A stretch of 64,000 nucleotides of DNA from Siphonodentalium dalli (lineage: Eukaryota > Mollusca > Scaphopoda > Gadilida > Siphonodentaliidae), in contig CP136067.1 of assembly GCA_032622095.1 (NCBI GenBank), forward strand, positions 179,522,556 through 179,586,555. Direction: 5' to 3'. This document shows positions 1 to 12,008 of the stretch, in pieces (within the stretch, counting starts at the first letter, position 1; each line of letters opens with the position of its first letter). A program made the translations under genes and the position numbers. The notes under the pieces were generated by a model. It was given only the letters and a program-made list of their open reading frames with translations, made no database searches and had not been told where the DNA came from.

Positions 1-1300
1 GCGTGAGGGGACACAAGGAATACACTCTAACTCAACCTGTTTTATACATATGGGGGGGGGGCGTGAGGGGACACAAGGAATACACTCTAACTCAACCTGT
101 TGTATACATACGGCGGGGGCGTGAGGTGACACAAGGAATACACTCTAACTCAACCTGTTGTATACATACGGCGGGGGCGTGAGGTGACACAAGGAATACA
201 CTCTAACTCAACCTGTTGTATACATACGGCGGGGGGCGTGAGGGGACACAAGGGATACACTCTAACTCAACCTGTTTTATACATATGGCGGGGGCGTGAG
301 GGGACACAAGGGATACACTCTAACTCAACCTGTTTTATACATACGGCTGGGGCGTGAGGGGACACAAGGGATACACTCTAACTCAACCTGTTGTATACAT
401 ATGGCGGGGGCGTGAGTGGACACAAGGGATACACTCTAACTCAACCTGTTTTATACATACGGCGGGGGCGTGAGGGGACACAATGGATACACTCTAACTC
501 AACCTGTTGTATACATGTGGCGGGGGCGTGAGGGGACACAAGGAATACACTCTAACTCAACATGTTTTATACATACGGCGGGGCGAGAGGGGACACAAGG
601 AATACACTCTAACTCAACCTGCTTTATACATACGGCTGGGGCGTGAGGGGACACAAGGGATACAATCTAACTCAACCTGTTGTATACATACGGCGGGGCG
701 TGAGGGGACACAAGGAATACACTCTAACTCAACCTGTTGTATACATACGGCGGGGGCGTGAGGGGACACAAGGAATACACTCTAACTCAACCTGTTGTAT
801 ACATACGGCGGGGGCGTGAGGGGACACAAGAAATACACTCTAACTCAACCTGTTTTATACATACGGCGGGTGCGTGAGGGGACACAAGGGATACACTCTA
901 ACTCAACCTGTTTTATACATACGGCGGGGCATGAGGGGACACAAGGGATACACTCTAACTCAACCTGTTTTATACATACGGCGGGGGCATGAGGGGACAC
1001 AAGGGATACACTCTAACTCAACATGTTTTATACATACGGCGGGGGCGTGAGGGGACACAAGGAATACACTCTAACTCAACCTGTTGTATACATAGGGCGG
1101 GTGCGTGAGGGGACACAATGAATACACTCTAACTCAACCTGTTTTATACATACGGCGGGGGCGTGAGGGGACACAAGGAATACACTCTAACTCAACCTGT
1201 TTTATACATAGGGTGGGGCGAGAGGGGACATAAGGAATACACTCTAACTCAACCTGTTTTATACATACTGCGGGGCGTGAGGGGACACAAGGAATACATA
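1..1300. repeat. 58-bp GC-rich minisatellite, ~22 copies
   Basis: Direct tandem repeat of a ~58-bp unit (gcgtgaggggacacaaggaa, then a tacactctaactcaacctgt block, then tttatacatacggcggggg). The array is cut by the window start. Copies differ mainly at a few positions (gggat/ggaat, tgtatac/ttatac) and in the length of the terminal G run. Open frames across it arise because the monomer lacks stops in some frames. No coding role is supported. The array ends abruptly at about 1300. Confidence 0.97.
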
Positions 1301-2867
1301 ATTCCAGAATACAAGGTCCGGCTGGGTGGGTGGGACTGAGACCCGATGGCAGGTTTTTCCAATGCCATGTAATTGTATGATAAATCCATGACACATTATG
1401 ACTACTGAAAATTATTTCAACTGCTCGTGCTTCTAAACTCGACAAAAATAGAGCACTAATCAAGAGAAGAGGCCTTCTAGTTTCAATATTTACCCATTAT
1501 ATTTTCTTTTATAAAAAGATATCACGGGGCGAGTCCCTGTTCTTACGAAAAAGAAAAACAATACTTACAGGTTTTCTTTGTTGTTTTTGACCTTTAATTA
1601 TCTCTGTGATGCCAACGTCAGCTCATTTAATTCTTCTGGTGCTTTTAATTGTATTAATATTGAAAAATATACAGATTTCTGTATTATTTTATGATATTCA
1701 TCCTTGGGTAGATGGGACCTTGGATTTCTGGGACCTACCGATATAATGAAAAGCTGAGTAATTGAACATAACATGCATTCTAATTATTATCAAAAAATAT
1801 TCGTCTTAGTGTGGATATAAAATTTTACTTTGCTACCATTTCTGCCACATTGGCTTCAACGTAACGCGCCCCGCTGCCCATCCCCCACCAAATCAGCACT
1901 ACCATTATGCGCCGTCACCACATACCCGACTGCATTACATCATATTGTACTGTAGTATGAATACGTCTCATGTAGTAAAGAAGGCGCGTATACAGCTACG
2001 GTGCATAAGGGTAGTGTGGTTGGGGGCGTGTCAAAGCAGCGAGCGCGTTACAAGCCTATCCGTTTCTGCCATTTGCAAGGACTATATACATGCATTTTGT
2101 CGATGTGTTCTTCAATTACTTGTTATTGGCAAATGGAACATATAGCAGATGGAAAATTATAAAATAACAGACTGGGCGACCATTTGTTCATCTAGCAGGG
2201 GCTAGTCAGCGTGTGAGAGAATGCCCTGCAAGCTGTACGTACACGTCTTTGTCGCATATATACTGGTGTGGGTAACCTTGCGCTTGAGGGGTGGGTCTCC
2301 GAGATCTGATAGAAAAAAAAACTCGCGTTCCAGGCGTGGTGGGTCCCAAAAATAAAATAAAAAAACATTTCAACCTTGTATCGTGGAATTATTTTCCAGA
2401 ACCCCCCCCCTGTATACAGACTTTAGGATCATTAATGTGACTCCAATGATACTACTCTGGAATCTACGGTCAGTGTATAGCTATTACATAATTAGCCCCT
2501 AAACCGGCCTCGTATATTAAGTAAGACACACGTATATTATCAGACACGGAACAGGCGAGGCCGAGTGCGTTCTGTGCCGAATGCCCGTCCCGGGGTTAAT
2601 TGTCAGACTTATGTTACAGTTATTTTTCTCTGCTTTAACTGTCTGATTGCCCCAATCGGAACAATAACTAAGCATTCTTATGACAATAACTATACATTGT
2701 TTGGACAATAACTCTGCATTATCTGGACAATAATTGTACATAACATCGGGAAAAGAAATAAGAATTGATCTGTGTTCGCAAAATATGCATAATTTTAGCT
2801 CGATGTTGTTGTAATTTGCCCATTCTGTGAAATAATGTGAGAGGGAGGACAAATGGACTGCGTTTAA
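1301..2867. other. Non-coding stretch, no gene seen
   Basis: AT-rich DNA with homopolymer runs and no ORF with recognisable similarity. The only structure I see is a short run of three ~27-bp units built on 'acaataactatacattgt'-like sequence near 2665-2745. If the minus-strand channel gene continues downstream, this is its intron. Confidence 0.6.
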
Positions 2868-3010
2868 AGCCACATGGCGGTTTGCGCTCCAATTTTTTTC
2901 CCGGTAACTAAGTATGTCGATGATCGCATGAGCATCATTTCATTGAGCATTATAATTATGTCATATAGAGACGCATTGAAGTCATAACAAAATACAACTG
3001 CGATTCTGTA
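2868..3010 (-). repeat. Terminal fragment of TTAA-flanked MITE (family F3)
   Basis: Starts after TTAA at 2864-2867 with agccacatggcggtttg and shares the gacgcattgaagt block with the fuller copy at 3059-3498. Only one terminus is present. It lies almost next to that fuller copy in the same orientation. Confidence 0.6.
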
Positions 3011-3058
3011 ATCGGAATAACGCGCGACTTCCGGAAAAGGTATATTGAGTTATATTAA

Positions 3059-3498
3059 AGCCACATGACGGTTTGGGCTCCAAAATACACATAATATTAT
3101 TCGCTTTTGAATTTTTCTCAGTATCGATATAGGTCGATAAATATCTGAACTACCTTTCTATGAGCGTTATGTAACCCAAAAAACGACGCATTGAAGTAAT
3201 AAAAAATACAACTGTGACTACGGTGTTTGGGTCCCAAACAAAAAACGCCATTTGCGCGACATGGAACGGAAAGAGCGTTCCGTGGTAGTCTATTACTGAT
3301 ATGGTAGCAATAAAGAGCGTCTGTCTGACTTCTGGCGAAAAGTTGAAAACGGCTAAAAAATGGCTGTGACTTTAGCAAAGTGTTTTTCAGAGCATATGAA
3401 GCCGGTATATCACTAGTTCGCTTATTTATTGACCTATCGTATCCGTCGCTCCAAATTACGTAGAAAAAAAATTGGAGGTTCGAATAACCCATGTCCGT
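3059..3498 (-). mobile_element. TTAA-flanked MITE, family F3
   Basis: TTAA lies immediately outside both ends (3055-3058 and 3499-3502). The same element occurs in opposite orientation at 54084-54500, where it also has TTAA on both sides. The termini are loosely inverted (AGCCACATG / ACGGACATGG). Open frames of up to 124 codons in the two copies are similar because the DNA is homologous, not because a protein is conserved. TTAA target duplication is the signature of piggyBac transposition. No transposase is present. Confidence 0.7.
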
Positions 3499-3502
3499 TT
3501 AA

Positions 3503-4232
3503 CATGTAACTATTAATAAACTTCTGACATATCGCAATGAAAAGGTCGATCACTTGTACATGTATATATGTAGTCTCTTAAGTTAAGCCATATTTTCCCC
3601 ACACATATCACGCTCGTTCGACGTGTATATAGCAATCCATGTTACTGTATAACACACCCCACTGATCCAGCCTTCCTTTATATATCCAAGCTATAACTGT
3701 AATATTTGTGAGCTAACATTATGAACCCCTCATCGGAGTATAAGCTACTAATCAAAACTACTAAGAGCTGCCATGGAGGGGGGGGGGGTATACAACCCTG
3801 AAATAGCCACCATGGCAATGATATGATAGCCATAAGTGCAGAAAATATTATTGTCTATCTTTCTCACATGGCTATCAATCTCACATGCTTATGTCATTTA
3901 ATTAGCCTTTTAGAATTTTAGATTTTACTCAAATTTCTCAAATTTCAAAAAATCTAAAATTTTGTTTTAATCATCAAAATATGAAAGCCACAAACTGTTC
4001 AGAGCGAGACAGCTCCATGTTTTCTTACCATGATCTACAATGCATTTTTTACGCGACGGATGATGAAAAATTTGAGCCCGAAAAATGAAAACAATTAAAA
4101 AGTTATCGAAAAATATTAGAAATAAACACTTATTTTCAGCACTAAATAGACGAATTTGTTCGGAAATCTTCCGCGTAGGTTTGTTTTGAGATACATCTTA
4201 ACTTCAGATACTGAGCACAGAGACAGTCATAC
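3503..4232. other. Intron downstream of the S2 exon
   Basis: AT-rich sequence with no recognisable coding segment. It starts with a consensus GT donor at 4232-4231 on the minus strand. I looked for the S2-S3 continuation of the channel on the minus strand down to position 1 and did not find it, so the next exon is presumably outside the window. Confidence 0.55.
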
Positions 4233-4630
4233 CTCGAGCAACAACATAGATAGTATTGCCATGCTGCCCAAATGAAATGCGTGCGTCAGCTCTTCTAACA
4301 ATGTGTGCTCGTGTCCGTGAGTTGCTTCATGTCCGTCTGACGCAAATAGCTCAGCACTGCGACGCGTGCGCAACCTGGAATTCAATGTGGATTCAGGCGA
4401 CATAGAGTCTTCAGCAGGATACGCCAACGAAGAACCCCGTCGACCGAAGATATCGTGTAAGAATGGTGTCATGTGATGCGTTGTGTCACCCTCCGAAGTC
4501 TCTGTGAGGATATCAACAATTGTTTCTAATGTTATATGTCCATGAATGGTCTCGTTGAATGTCGAAGGGAACGCCTCAACAAGGAGCACAGACGCCTCGG
4601 ACATCGTCGAATCTTTGGCATGGAGTTGTT
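4233..4630 (-). CDS. Exon: S1-S2 loop and S2 start of Hv1-like proton channel
   Basis: Internal exon of 398 nt (two bases completing a split Glu codon, then 132 codons). Upstream is a pyrimidine-rich acceptor (ttttcttttcttcag). Downstream is the donor CTCGAG|GTATGA, phase 0. The C-terminal part, AFHLGSMAILSMLLLE, lines up with S2 of vertebrate Hv1: Phe-His at the top of S2 (the His is a Zn2+ ligand in Hv1), Ser, Ile-Leu, and the conserved acidic residue (E153 in human numbering). The residue three before that Glu is Leu here, where Hv1 normally has the Phe of the charge-transfer site. Before S2 is a ~110-residue extracellular loop, far longer than in vertebrates. It has 12 His in the exon as a whole, a His/Glu cluster just before S2 (residues ~100-119), one N-E-T glycosylation sequon and an RTRR basic site. 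The pairing with 35025-35149 rests on matching phase and on S1-S2 order. The Hv1 assignment is inference from remembered family motifs. Confidence 0.68.
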
Positions 4631-4762
4631 CTGAAGAAAAGAAAACATATATTAAAGTACACATAGATCATCCCAAAGTACACATATATCATCCCAAGCA
4701 TCTCTACTTAGAAGACTCTAAAGGGACGTAAGACTTTCGCCTGCTACGAAATATATTATTAA

Positions 4763-5132
4763 CCCTTTCTATACTAAAGCATCATTGATGAGTAGTTACC
4801 CCATAGGATCTGTTCAGATAATAAGTTTAACCCTTTCTATACTAAAGCATCATTGATGAGTAGTTACCCCATAGGAAATGTTCAGATAATAAGTTTAACC
4901 CTTTTCTATACTAAAGCATCATTGATGAGTATAATTACACCATAGGAAATGTTCAGTAGGTCGTTCGTTAAACTTATTATCTAAACCTTTCCCTCACTAA
5001 ATATGGCTCATTCTGCACTTTTATTTATCTCTCGTCTGCTTCTATCACATCAACATCACTCCGAATCATTAATAGGCCATTCCAGTGTACACTTTTAACT
5101 GACTATGAGAATCCATTTCGTAAAGAAAGGGT
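4763..5132. mobile_element. TTAA-type repeat element F6 with 68-bp subrepeats
   Basis: Begins after TTAA at 4759-4762 with CCCTTTCTATAC. Three tandem 68-bp subunits start at 4763, 4831 and 4899. It ends near 'aaagaaagggtta', a degraded inverse terminus. A related single copy ends at 52995 with GTATAGAAAGGG then TTAA. An extra ~75-bp piece of its right end recurs at 5572-5647, after the F7 insertion. Confidence 0.6.
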
Positions 5133-5147
5133 TAGAACATGTATTAA

Positions 5148-5567
5148 CCCTTTCAGTGCCAGGTCCGAATTTTGTATCAACCCATATACCCTGTGCCAAT
5201 GCATTGTCGCCTCGCATATATAAGAGAATGCATTGGCCTAACAGTTTTTCATCATTAGTTATTTATTTTTTACAATTTTAATAATTTTTTCTTATATTCT
5301 TTAACAAACTTATTTTGTAGGTTTAGTGTCAGGGAATCTTACGTTTTTCATAGGCATCAACATGATTACTATGAATACTTGGTGATAGTTTTGAGTTATA
5401 ACATGCCCCAAAGGTTTTATCCAGTTTGTTTTTAAATTCGCAATAGCATGCTTAAGCATACCCAACAAAAATTCAACCCAAACAAATCTAAAAAAAAAAA
5501 AAAATTATTTAAAAAAAGATTTTTTAGGGCCGATTTTACAGACCGTAAATTAGGGCCGATGAAAGGG
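5148..5567. mobile_element. TTAA-flanked MITE, family F7
   Basis: TTAA at 5144-5147 and 5568-5571. Termini are CCCTTTCAGTGCC and GGCCGATGAAAGGG. It contains one half-size version of the 'cgcatatataagagaatgcattgg' palindrome arm (~5197-5248), which links it to family F4. It inserted at a TTAA between two copies of a ~75-bp F6 end. The 1.56-kb duplication boundary at 5434 falls inside it. Confidence 0.65.
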
Positions 5568-6995
5568 TTAATATACTATTTCAATGTACAGTTTTAACTG
5601 ACTAGGAATATCCATTTCGCAAAGAAAGGGTTAGAACATGTATTAACTAAGAGATATATTAACTGTGTTATGTTTTCAAGGTTATATATCTCCCCATCAG
5701 ACCAACACACAGTTCAAAGGTTTTGAACTATAATGGTCATTGGAACGTGGATTACTGCAGGCTTAGCCATATTAGAGATACATGGTGTCATGTCTATGAT
5801 TATCGTGAAAGTTGGATTACCCAAAGATGATGGGATTAAATAGAAGATTAAAGGTACTCAGTCCAATCAGACGGTCACAACACCATCAATATACAACAAC
5901 AACAACAACAACAGCAACTAATACAACAACAACAACAACAACAACATTTCTTCAAAATACGCTTTAGTTATCAGAATCGATTTATTGCAACAAAATAATG
6001 CTAACGACTGTCAACTATGGTATTAAATTTCCCATAACTTGTTATTTATCAACATTTTGTTCAACAAAATATGGCCGTATTATCATTAAAGTATCACGAA
6101 ATTTGACCGTATACCACTTGGTTTTAGAGTTATCCATCTACATCCGTAATTGTGTCCTATACCCTTTGTTTGAACACGTGCTTCTGGGCCACATATTATT
6201 ACACATCTCGAGAAATAACAAACTTCAAATATCGATATCTGATCACCCTGAGGTTTGTTGGGTGAGTTCCTCGACTAGAATAAAATATTTGTTGCCCCCG
6301 AAGCCAAAGAAATAGTAATTTAGGAGCGTCTGATCGGATTGAGTACCTTTAACTTTGAACATCTTGATTATTTCAAACTCATCAAAACTACATCAATGGA
6401 AATCACTCTAACCAAACCGGAAGTTCGTGATTTGCTTTTCTGTCCTAGTAACACACTCCATTCATATACCAAAATGTACACATGGCATAACCTATAAAGT
6501 ACATGTACCGTGACCCTGTTTCAGTTTTAACGAAGGCTGCGGTTGAGTCCAGGGACGTGACGAAAGCGTGTGCCTCTCACTCTTATCTGTGGACAATGTT
6601 TTTCAACAGTTAAACAATTCATGACTTAAACAACCGTTAGAAATTTGCGATATAAAAAATAAGGGCGAATTGTTCTGAAGTTTGATTTTCCAACCAATAT
6701 TTTGTGCGAAGAATGCTGTTTTATATATACAGAGTGAAACATGTTCCTACGCTCAGTGGAATATTAGGCTCAAATGGCACTCAATCATTTGACAAAAATC
6801 GAAACATATGGGATCTTAATTTGGAATTTTTCAGTAATTGGAAAAGCTGGGAATATTCCTGCGCCACGGAAAGCAAGTGATATTTCCCACAATTGGCTAC
6901 TTGGGTCTGCATGTATGGTCAAAGTCAAGGGGTGTAATTGGAATTGTATGTTGTGCATACAATAATCAGACACCTATGGCCTCTACATAGATAAT
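5434..6995 (+). repeat. 1.56-kb direct repeat, left copy
   Basis: Nearly identical to 9713-11279. By eye I count about eight substitutions plus a few homopolymer or (CAA)n indels over ~1.56 kb. It starts at 'aaattcgcaatagcatgc' and ends at 'ctctacatagataat', exactly where the LINE 3' end begins. Content: the right part of the F7 MITE, a (CAA)n run at ~5897-5945, a complete F1 MITE, and unique-looking AT-rich DNA. Read as an extremely long target-site duplication or a duplication made with the LINE insertion. Confidence 0.93.
5852..6348 (+). mobile_element. TTAA-flanked MITE, family F1 (copy 1)
   Basis: TTAA at 5848-5851 and 6349-6352. Terminal inverted repeats of ~24 bp: AGGTACTCAGTCCAATCAGA on the left and its near-complement tctgatcggattgagtacct on the right. 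Contains an interrupted (CAA)n run. No transposase ORF. The 105-codon open frame inside is shared with copy 2 only because of the duplication. Confidence 0.85.
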
Positions 6996-9712
6996 ATATA
7001 TCTTTATTGTCCTCCATTGGTGGAGAGTTGTTATATAATATAAATACAGTTTATCACAGTAGCATCACAAAAGCAAACATATATACAAGTACTGACATGA
7101 ACAAAATGTTACATAATAATAAGGAAATATCCAAAATATTTACAGTTAGTTTTGGCACGCACAAAATGCGAAGTCACACGTGTATACCGCAATCACGCAG
7201 AGACATCCACTAACATTGACACATATACACCTGGTATACCCAGCATCACACACATTCTCTCACACTCTCTCATACAAACACGCGCACACACACGAACGCA
7301 CACACATGTTGTCCACTCAGACAAACATTCACACAAAAGAACAGATGAGAGAACACTACATGCACTAGCTGCTTCTATTGGTAGTTATACATCAAGTGGT
7401 TGTTGATCAGGTATAACGGTATCCGAATAACGACCATCATGTTGAAGGTGGAAGCAATACCATAGTTTTATGCTCGATTTTGCAAAGAATCGCAAGACGA
7501 AATGAAAAGAGTTAGTTCCATCTTCAAGAACTTCAGATGGAACTTTTCCCAAAAATACTGCTAGTTGCGAGCACTTAGGTAGGGAATCTAGGAATATGAA
7601 GACGTTTATTCCGAATGTGTTGATGATATCATACCAAATTGCGTTGCGTGCACTTGCAATAGATGCACATTCTATTAATATATGATTAATTAAGCACTGG
7701 TATAGCTTGTTACAAAATTTACAACACCCACTATCACCGTAGGCTGTGTGAGCTATCAACCGGACAAGAAAAAGATAAGTGAATTTCTCCTCCGGATATA
7801 GCCTACACGTTCGCGATATGAGTGAAGACGTCAGAGAGGCTTGCATTAGCCCATATTGTCTTAAGTTATTTTCTGCAGTTATGGAAGATCTCCACCGTTC
7901 GTCGTCTGATTTGTGTACTTCAGTTTTCACGGTATGTTTCCACGACTCTTTAGATGGAAAGATGCCAGTCTGTGCAAAGACTGCGAGGTACTCGTGTAAG
8001 TTGTATTTATGTAAAACATGGACTATATCTGCAATGAATGATTTCTGATTACAACATAATTCAATAATATAACTGTGCAATCTCAACAGGAATAACATTT
8101 TGGCAGTTTTACAAACATCAAGCCTACACAAGGTAGCAAATAGACTCAGCTTTCTTTTGTCAATGAATGATGTAAGTTCACTGCAACCTACAAGACCCTG
8201 TACAATGCATGTGCGAGTATGTGCCGGAAAACCTTGCATATTTTTGAGACAGAAGCGGTGAGCCTTTTCGAGAAAGGTATAATCAGTATTAGACAAGCCC
8301 CACATTAGCTCACTACCGTACAGGGCCTTGGGGATCACAATTGACTTATATATTTTAAGACAGCTGTCTGGAGTTATGCCTCCAGCCTAAACACGTGCAT
8401 TCGTCAAGGATAGATAGGTCCCTCTAAGTTTTGTGCAAACACTGTTGACCAGTTTAGAATTGAAGCTAAATTTTTATATATTGATGCCCAAGTGTTTTCC
8501 AGAGGAGACTTCTTCGATAATGGTATTGCCAAATTGCCATGAACGCTGAGCTTTCGCAAATTCTTTTTGCGATTCATTAAATACTATTATGAAAGTTTTC
8601 GACGAGTTATATAAGTATCTCCATTTTGTACTATACTTCAGACATATAGAACATAGTGTAGTAAGTCCAGTTTCAGATAATGACAGCAAGGCCATGTCAT
8701 CTGCCTGTACTGGCGATGTGCAGTTTATTCCATTCAGATGAAGTCCACAGGAGGAATTTGTAAGATCTTCAATTAGATCGTCCACATATATCATATATAA
8801 TAGAGGCGATAGAATCGACCCTTGTCTGGCTCCCTGTAGGATATCGAACCAGTTGGATGTAGATTGCCTATATTTCACACAACATTTTATACCAGATAAG
8901 AGCGATTTGAATACATGCCACATTTGGCCGTCAAAGCCCCTCTTGTGCAGTTTCAACAGCAATCCATTTAGCCACACAGAATCAAAAGCCTTACGTACGT
9001 CTAAAAAACAAGAGAATAATTTACTATGTGATTCTTTGGTATAAGTTATACACTCCTGTAATAAATAGGATGTTGCCATGCAACTAACACCACGTTGGAA
9101 TCCATGCTGTAGTGAATTGACTGTTATTAGTGTTGGTGTGTATGTTTGCATGAGCACAAGAAGGACTTTTTCAAATAATTTATATAACGAAGGCATAATG
9201 GTGATAGGTCTGTAACTATCAAATGCATGCATGGGCTTCTTGCCACCCTTGTACAAAGAAATCATTACTCCTTTCTTTGCACTCTCAGGTACATGTGCAT
9301 ATTGAAGCATTTTACTGTACATATAACAGAGTCTGTGCATGAGTGGCGAGCCACTATATAAGATGTGCTCATTGGCTATTAAGTCATATCCCATTGCCTT
9401 ATTTTTATTGAGCTTTGGGATAATATTGGTCAGCTCCGATTCAGTAATGGGATTGCAAAGAACACCGTCTACAATATTTGTTGATTTTGATTTTTCCTGC
9501 GAAGATACGAAATTGTTGACAAATTCAAAATGGACTGGGTCAAAACTCTCATCTTGCATGGGAAGAAACAAGTTTGCGTAATATGAGCCCCATGCATTTG
9601 ATATGTCGCAATTGCTGCGGAGCGTTTCTCCGTTATGTATGAAGTGCGGAGATGAAAGAGTATTGCGCATTTTGCGTTTTGCATTAAAAATGCGGAAAAA
9701 TGAATCCTGATC
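6996..9712 (-). mobile_element. 5'-truncated non-LTR retrotransposon (LINE A)
   Basis: A 2.7-kb minus-strand insert exactly between the two 1.56-kb direct repeats. The 3' end lies at the low coordinate, with an AATAAA-like signal near 7010 and a ~390-bp 3' UTR containing a CA-rich run (7200-7330). The coding part runs from the truncation point (9712) to 7385. The endonuclease domain and 5' UTR are missing, as is typical of target-primed insertions that end early. Confidence 0.9.
7385..9712 (-). pseudogene. LINE A reverse transcriptase ORF with two stops
   Basis: Reads in one frame from the truncation junction to the stop at 7385, about 776 codons, interrupted by two in-frame stops (TAA at ~8474, TAG ~100 bp further on). 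The first segment contains RT motifs in order: YRPITIMPSLYKLFEKV, the FLDVRKAFDSVW aspartate box, QGSILSPLLYMIYVDDL, and the catalytic box as QADD (usual form Y/F-A-D-D), then GKHLGI. The second segment has the thumb/connection region and a C-terminal CxxC...NHILIEC zinc-knuckle-like motif. This is a Jockey/I-type non-LTR RT, clade uncertain. It cannot encode a full protein: no endonuclease, two nonsense codons and an altered first residue of the catalytic box. Confidence 0.9.
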
Positions 9713-11279
9713 AAATTCGCAATAGCATGCTTAAGCATACCCAACAAAAATTCAACCCAAACAAATCTAAAAAAAAATAACAATATATTTAAAAAAAGAT
9801 TTTTTAGGGCCGATTTTACAGACCGTAAATTAGGGCCGATGAAAGGGTTAATATACTATTTCAATGTACAGTTTTAACTGACTAGGAATATCCATTTCGC
9901 AAAGAAAGGGTTAGAACATGTATTAACTAAGAGATATATTAACTGTGTTATGTTTTCAAGGTTATATATCTCCCCATCAGACCAACACACAGTTCAAAGG
10001 TTTTGAACTATAATGGTCATTGGAACGTGGATTACTGCAGGCTTAGCCATATTAGAGATACATGGTGTCATGTCTACGATTATCGTGAAAGTTGGATTAC
10101 CCAAAGATGATGGGATTAAATAGAAGATTAAAGGTACTCAGTCCAATCAGACGGTCACAACACCATCAATATACAACAACAACAACAACAACAACAGCAA
10201 CTAATACAACAACAACAACAACAACAACATTTCTTCAAAATACGCTTTAGTTATCAGAATCGATTTATTGCAACAAAATAATGCTAACCACTGTCAACTA
10301 TGGTATTAAATTTCCCATAACTTGTTATTTATCAACATTTTGTTCAACAAAATATGGCCGTATTATCATTAAAGTATCACGAAATTTGACCGTATACCAC
10401 TTGGTTTTAGAGTTATCCATCTACATCCGTAATTGTGTCCTATACCCTCTGTTTGAACACGTGCTTCTGGGCCACATATTATTACACATCTCGAGAAATA
10501 ACAAACTTCAAATATCGATATCTGATCACCCTGATGTTTGTTGGGTGAGTTCCTCGACTAGAATAAAATATTTGTTGCCCCCCGAAGCCAAAGAAATAGT
10601 AATTTAGGAGCGTCTGATCGGATTGAGTACCTTTAACTTTGAACATCTTGATTATTTCAAACTCATCAAAACTACATCAATGGAAATCACTCTAACCAAA
10701 CCGGAAGTTCGTGATTTGCTTTTCTGTCCTAGTAACACACTCCATTCATATACCAAAATGTACACATGGCATAACCTATAAAGTACATGTACCGTGACCC
10801 TGTTTCAGTTTTAACGAAGGCTGCGGTTGAGTCCAGGGACGTGACGAAAGCGTGTGCCTCTCACTCTTATCTGTGGACAATGTTTTTCAACAGTTAAACA
10901 ATTCATGACTTAAACAACCGTTAGAAATTTGCGATATAAAAAATAAGGGCGAATTGTTCTGAAGTTTGATTTTCCAACCAATATTTTGTGCGAAGAATGC
11001 TGTTTTATATATACAGAGTGAAACATGTTCCTACGCTCAGTGGAATATTAGGCTCAAATGGCACTCAATCATTTGACAAAAATCGAAACATATGGGATCT
11101 TAATTTGGAATTTTTCAGTAATTGGAAAAGCTGGGAATATTCCTGCGCCACGGAAAGCAAGTGATATTTCCCACAATTGGCTACTTGGGTCTGCATGTAT
11201 GGTCAAAGTCAAGGGGTGTAATTGGAATTGTAAGTTGGGCATACAATAATCAGACACCTATGGCCTCTACATAGATAAT
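9713..11279 (+). repeat. 1.56-kb direct repeat, right copy
   Basis: Second copy of 5434-6995. It begins immediately after the truncated 5' end of LINE A and ends at 'ctctacatagataat', followed by unduplicated DNA. It contains the second F1 MITE copy at the equivalent position. Only a handful of mismatches separate the copies, so the event is young relative to the decay of nearby LINE B. Confidence 0.93.
10132..10632 (+). mobile_element. TTAA-flanked MITE, family F1 (copy 2)
   Basis: Present through the segmental duplication, not independent transposition. TTAA at 10128-10131 and 10633-10636, same TIRs as the copy at 5852. The (CAA)n run is one or two units longer. Confidence 0.85.
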
Positions 11280-11402
11280 GTCATGGGGATCTACTCTGAC
11301 TACGCATGTAGAGATAATATTTTGCCACTTCGAAACCTAGAAAGTTCTGATTTGAACCTTATTTTATCAAACAATAACACAGGTAATATATGTCTTAGTT
11401 AA

Positions 11403-11613
11403 CCCTTTCATGGCGGGAGCTGCGCTGGTGCAGCATTAAATTCACTGATATATGCGAGTCTCCCATAGCAATGCACGCATATATAAGAGAATGCACTGAC
11501 TGGCAAGGTCAATGTAAATATTGTTAGGTCAATGCTTTCTCTTATATACGCGAGGCTCTCAATGGAAGATAATGCATTGGCAGAGGGTTCAGGAAGCTCC
11601 AGTCGTGGAAGGG
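11403..11613. mobile_element. TTAA-flanked MITE, family F5
   Basis: TTAA at 11399-11402 and 11614-11617. Termini CCCTTTCATGGCGGGAGCT and AGCTCCAGTCGTGGAAGGG form imperfect TIRs. The interior has 'gcatatataagagaatgca' motifs like the F4 palindromes, so F4, F5 and F7 look like one extended family. Second copy at 19369-19589. The flank 11618-12008 shows nothing recognisable. Confidence 0.7.
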
Positions 11614-12008
11614 TTAATACCTGTTCCTTTAAAATGTATTTCACAGTAGATTAATGTTTCAGCTCGAAATTTCGCGATCTAGGCGACTTTTGTGAGTAGA
11701 TTTCGCTTTTGAGTCGTCTATTGTTATCACATTTTCCCCGGGTGCTCACTGGTCAGTTCAGGTTTATCATTAAATTAAGTTCACTGAACCCGCCTAAATC
11801 ATGTAATCGCGAGGTGAAACCTTCGCGTATTGTGAAATTATCTGAAGCAACGTGTATTAATTTATAAAATGTTTCCCCGCTTTATTTGTTCGATAACGTC
11901 AGAGCTCCAAAACGTTCCCGTGTTTTAACTGACGTAGTCAGAGCAGAAATTTGTGGAATAATGATCTTTATACCATGACTCCCTATTGTACTGTGTACAA
12001 ACATGCTA

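Noticed and set aside
507-1463. ORFs of 65-109 codons in the 58-bp minisatellite
   Set aside because: Repeat by-products. They change frame with monomer length and no conserved domain is visible.
3118-3492. 124-codon ORF similar to the frame at 54076-54261
   Set aside because: Similarity is explained by two copies of MITE F3. Frames are not kept over the full length.
7152-7406. Thr/His-rich 84-codon ORF
   Set aside because: Product of the CA-rich run in the LINE A 3' UTR, antisense to the element.
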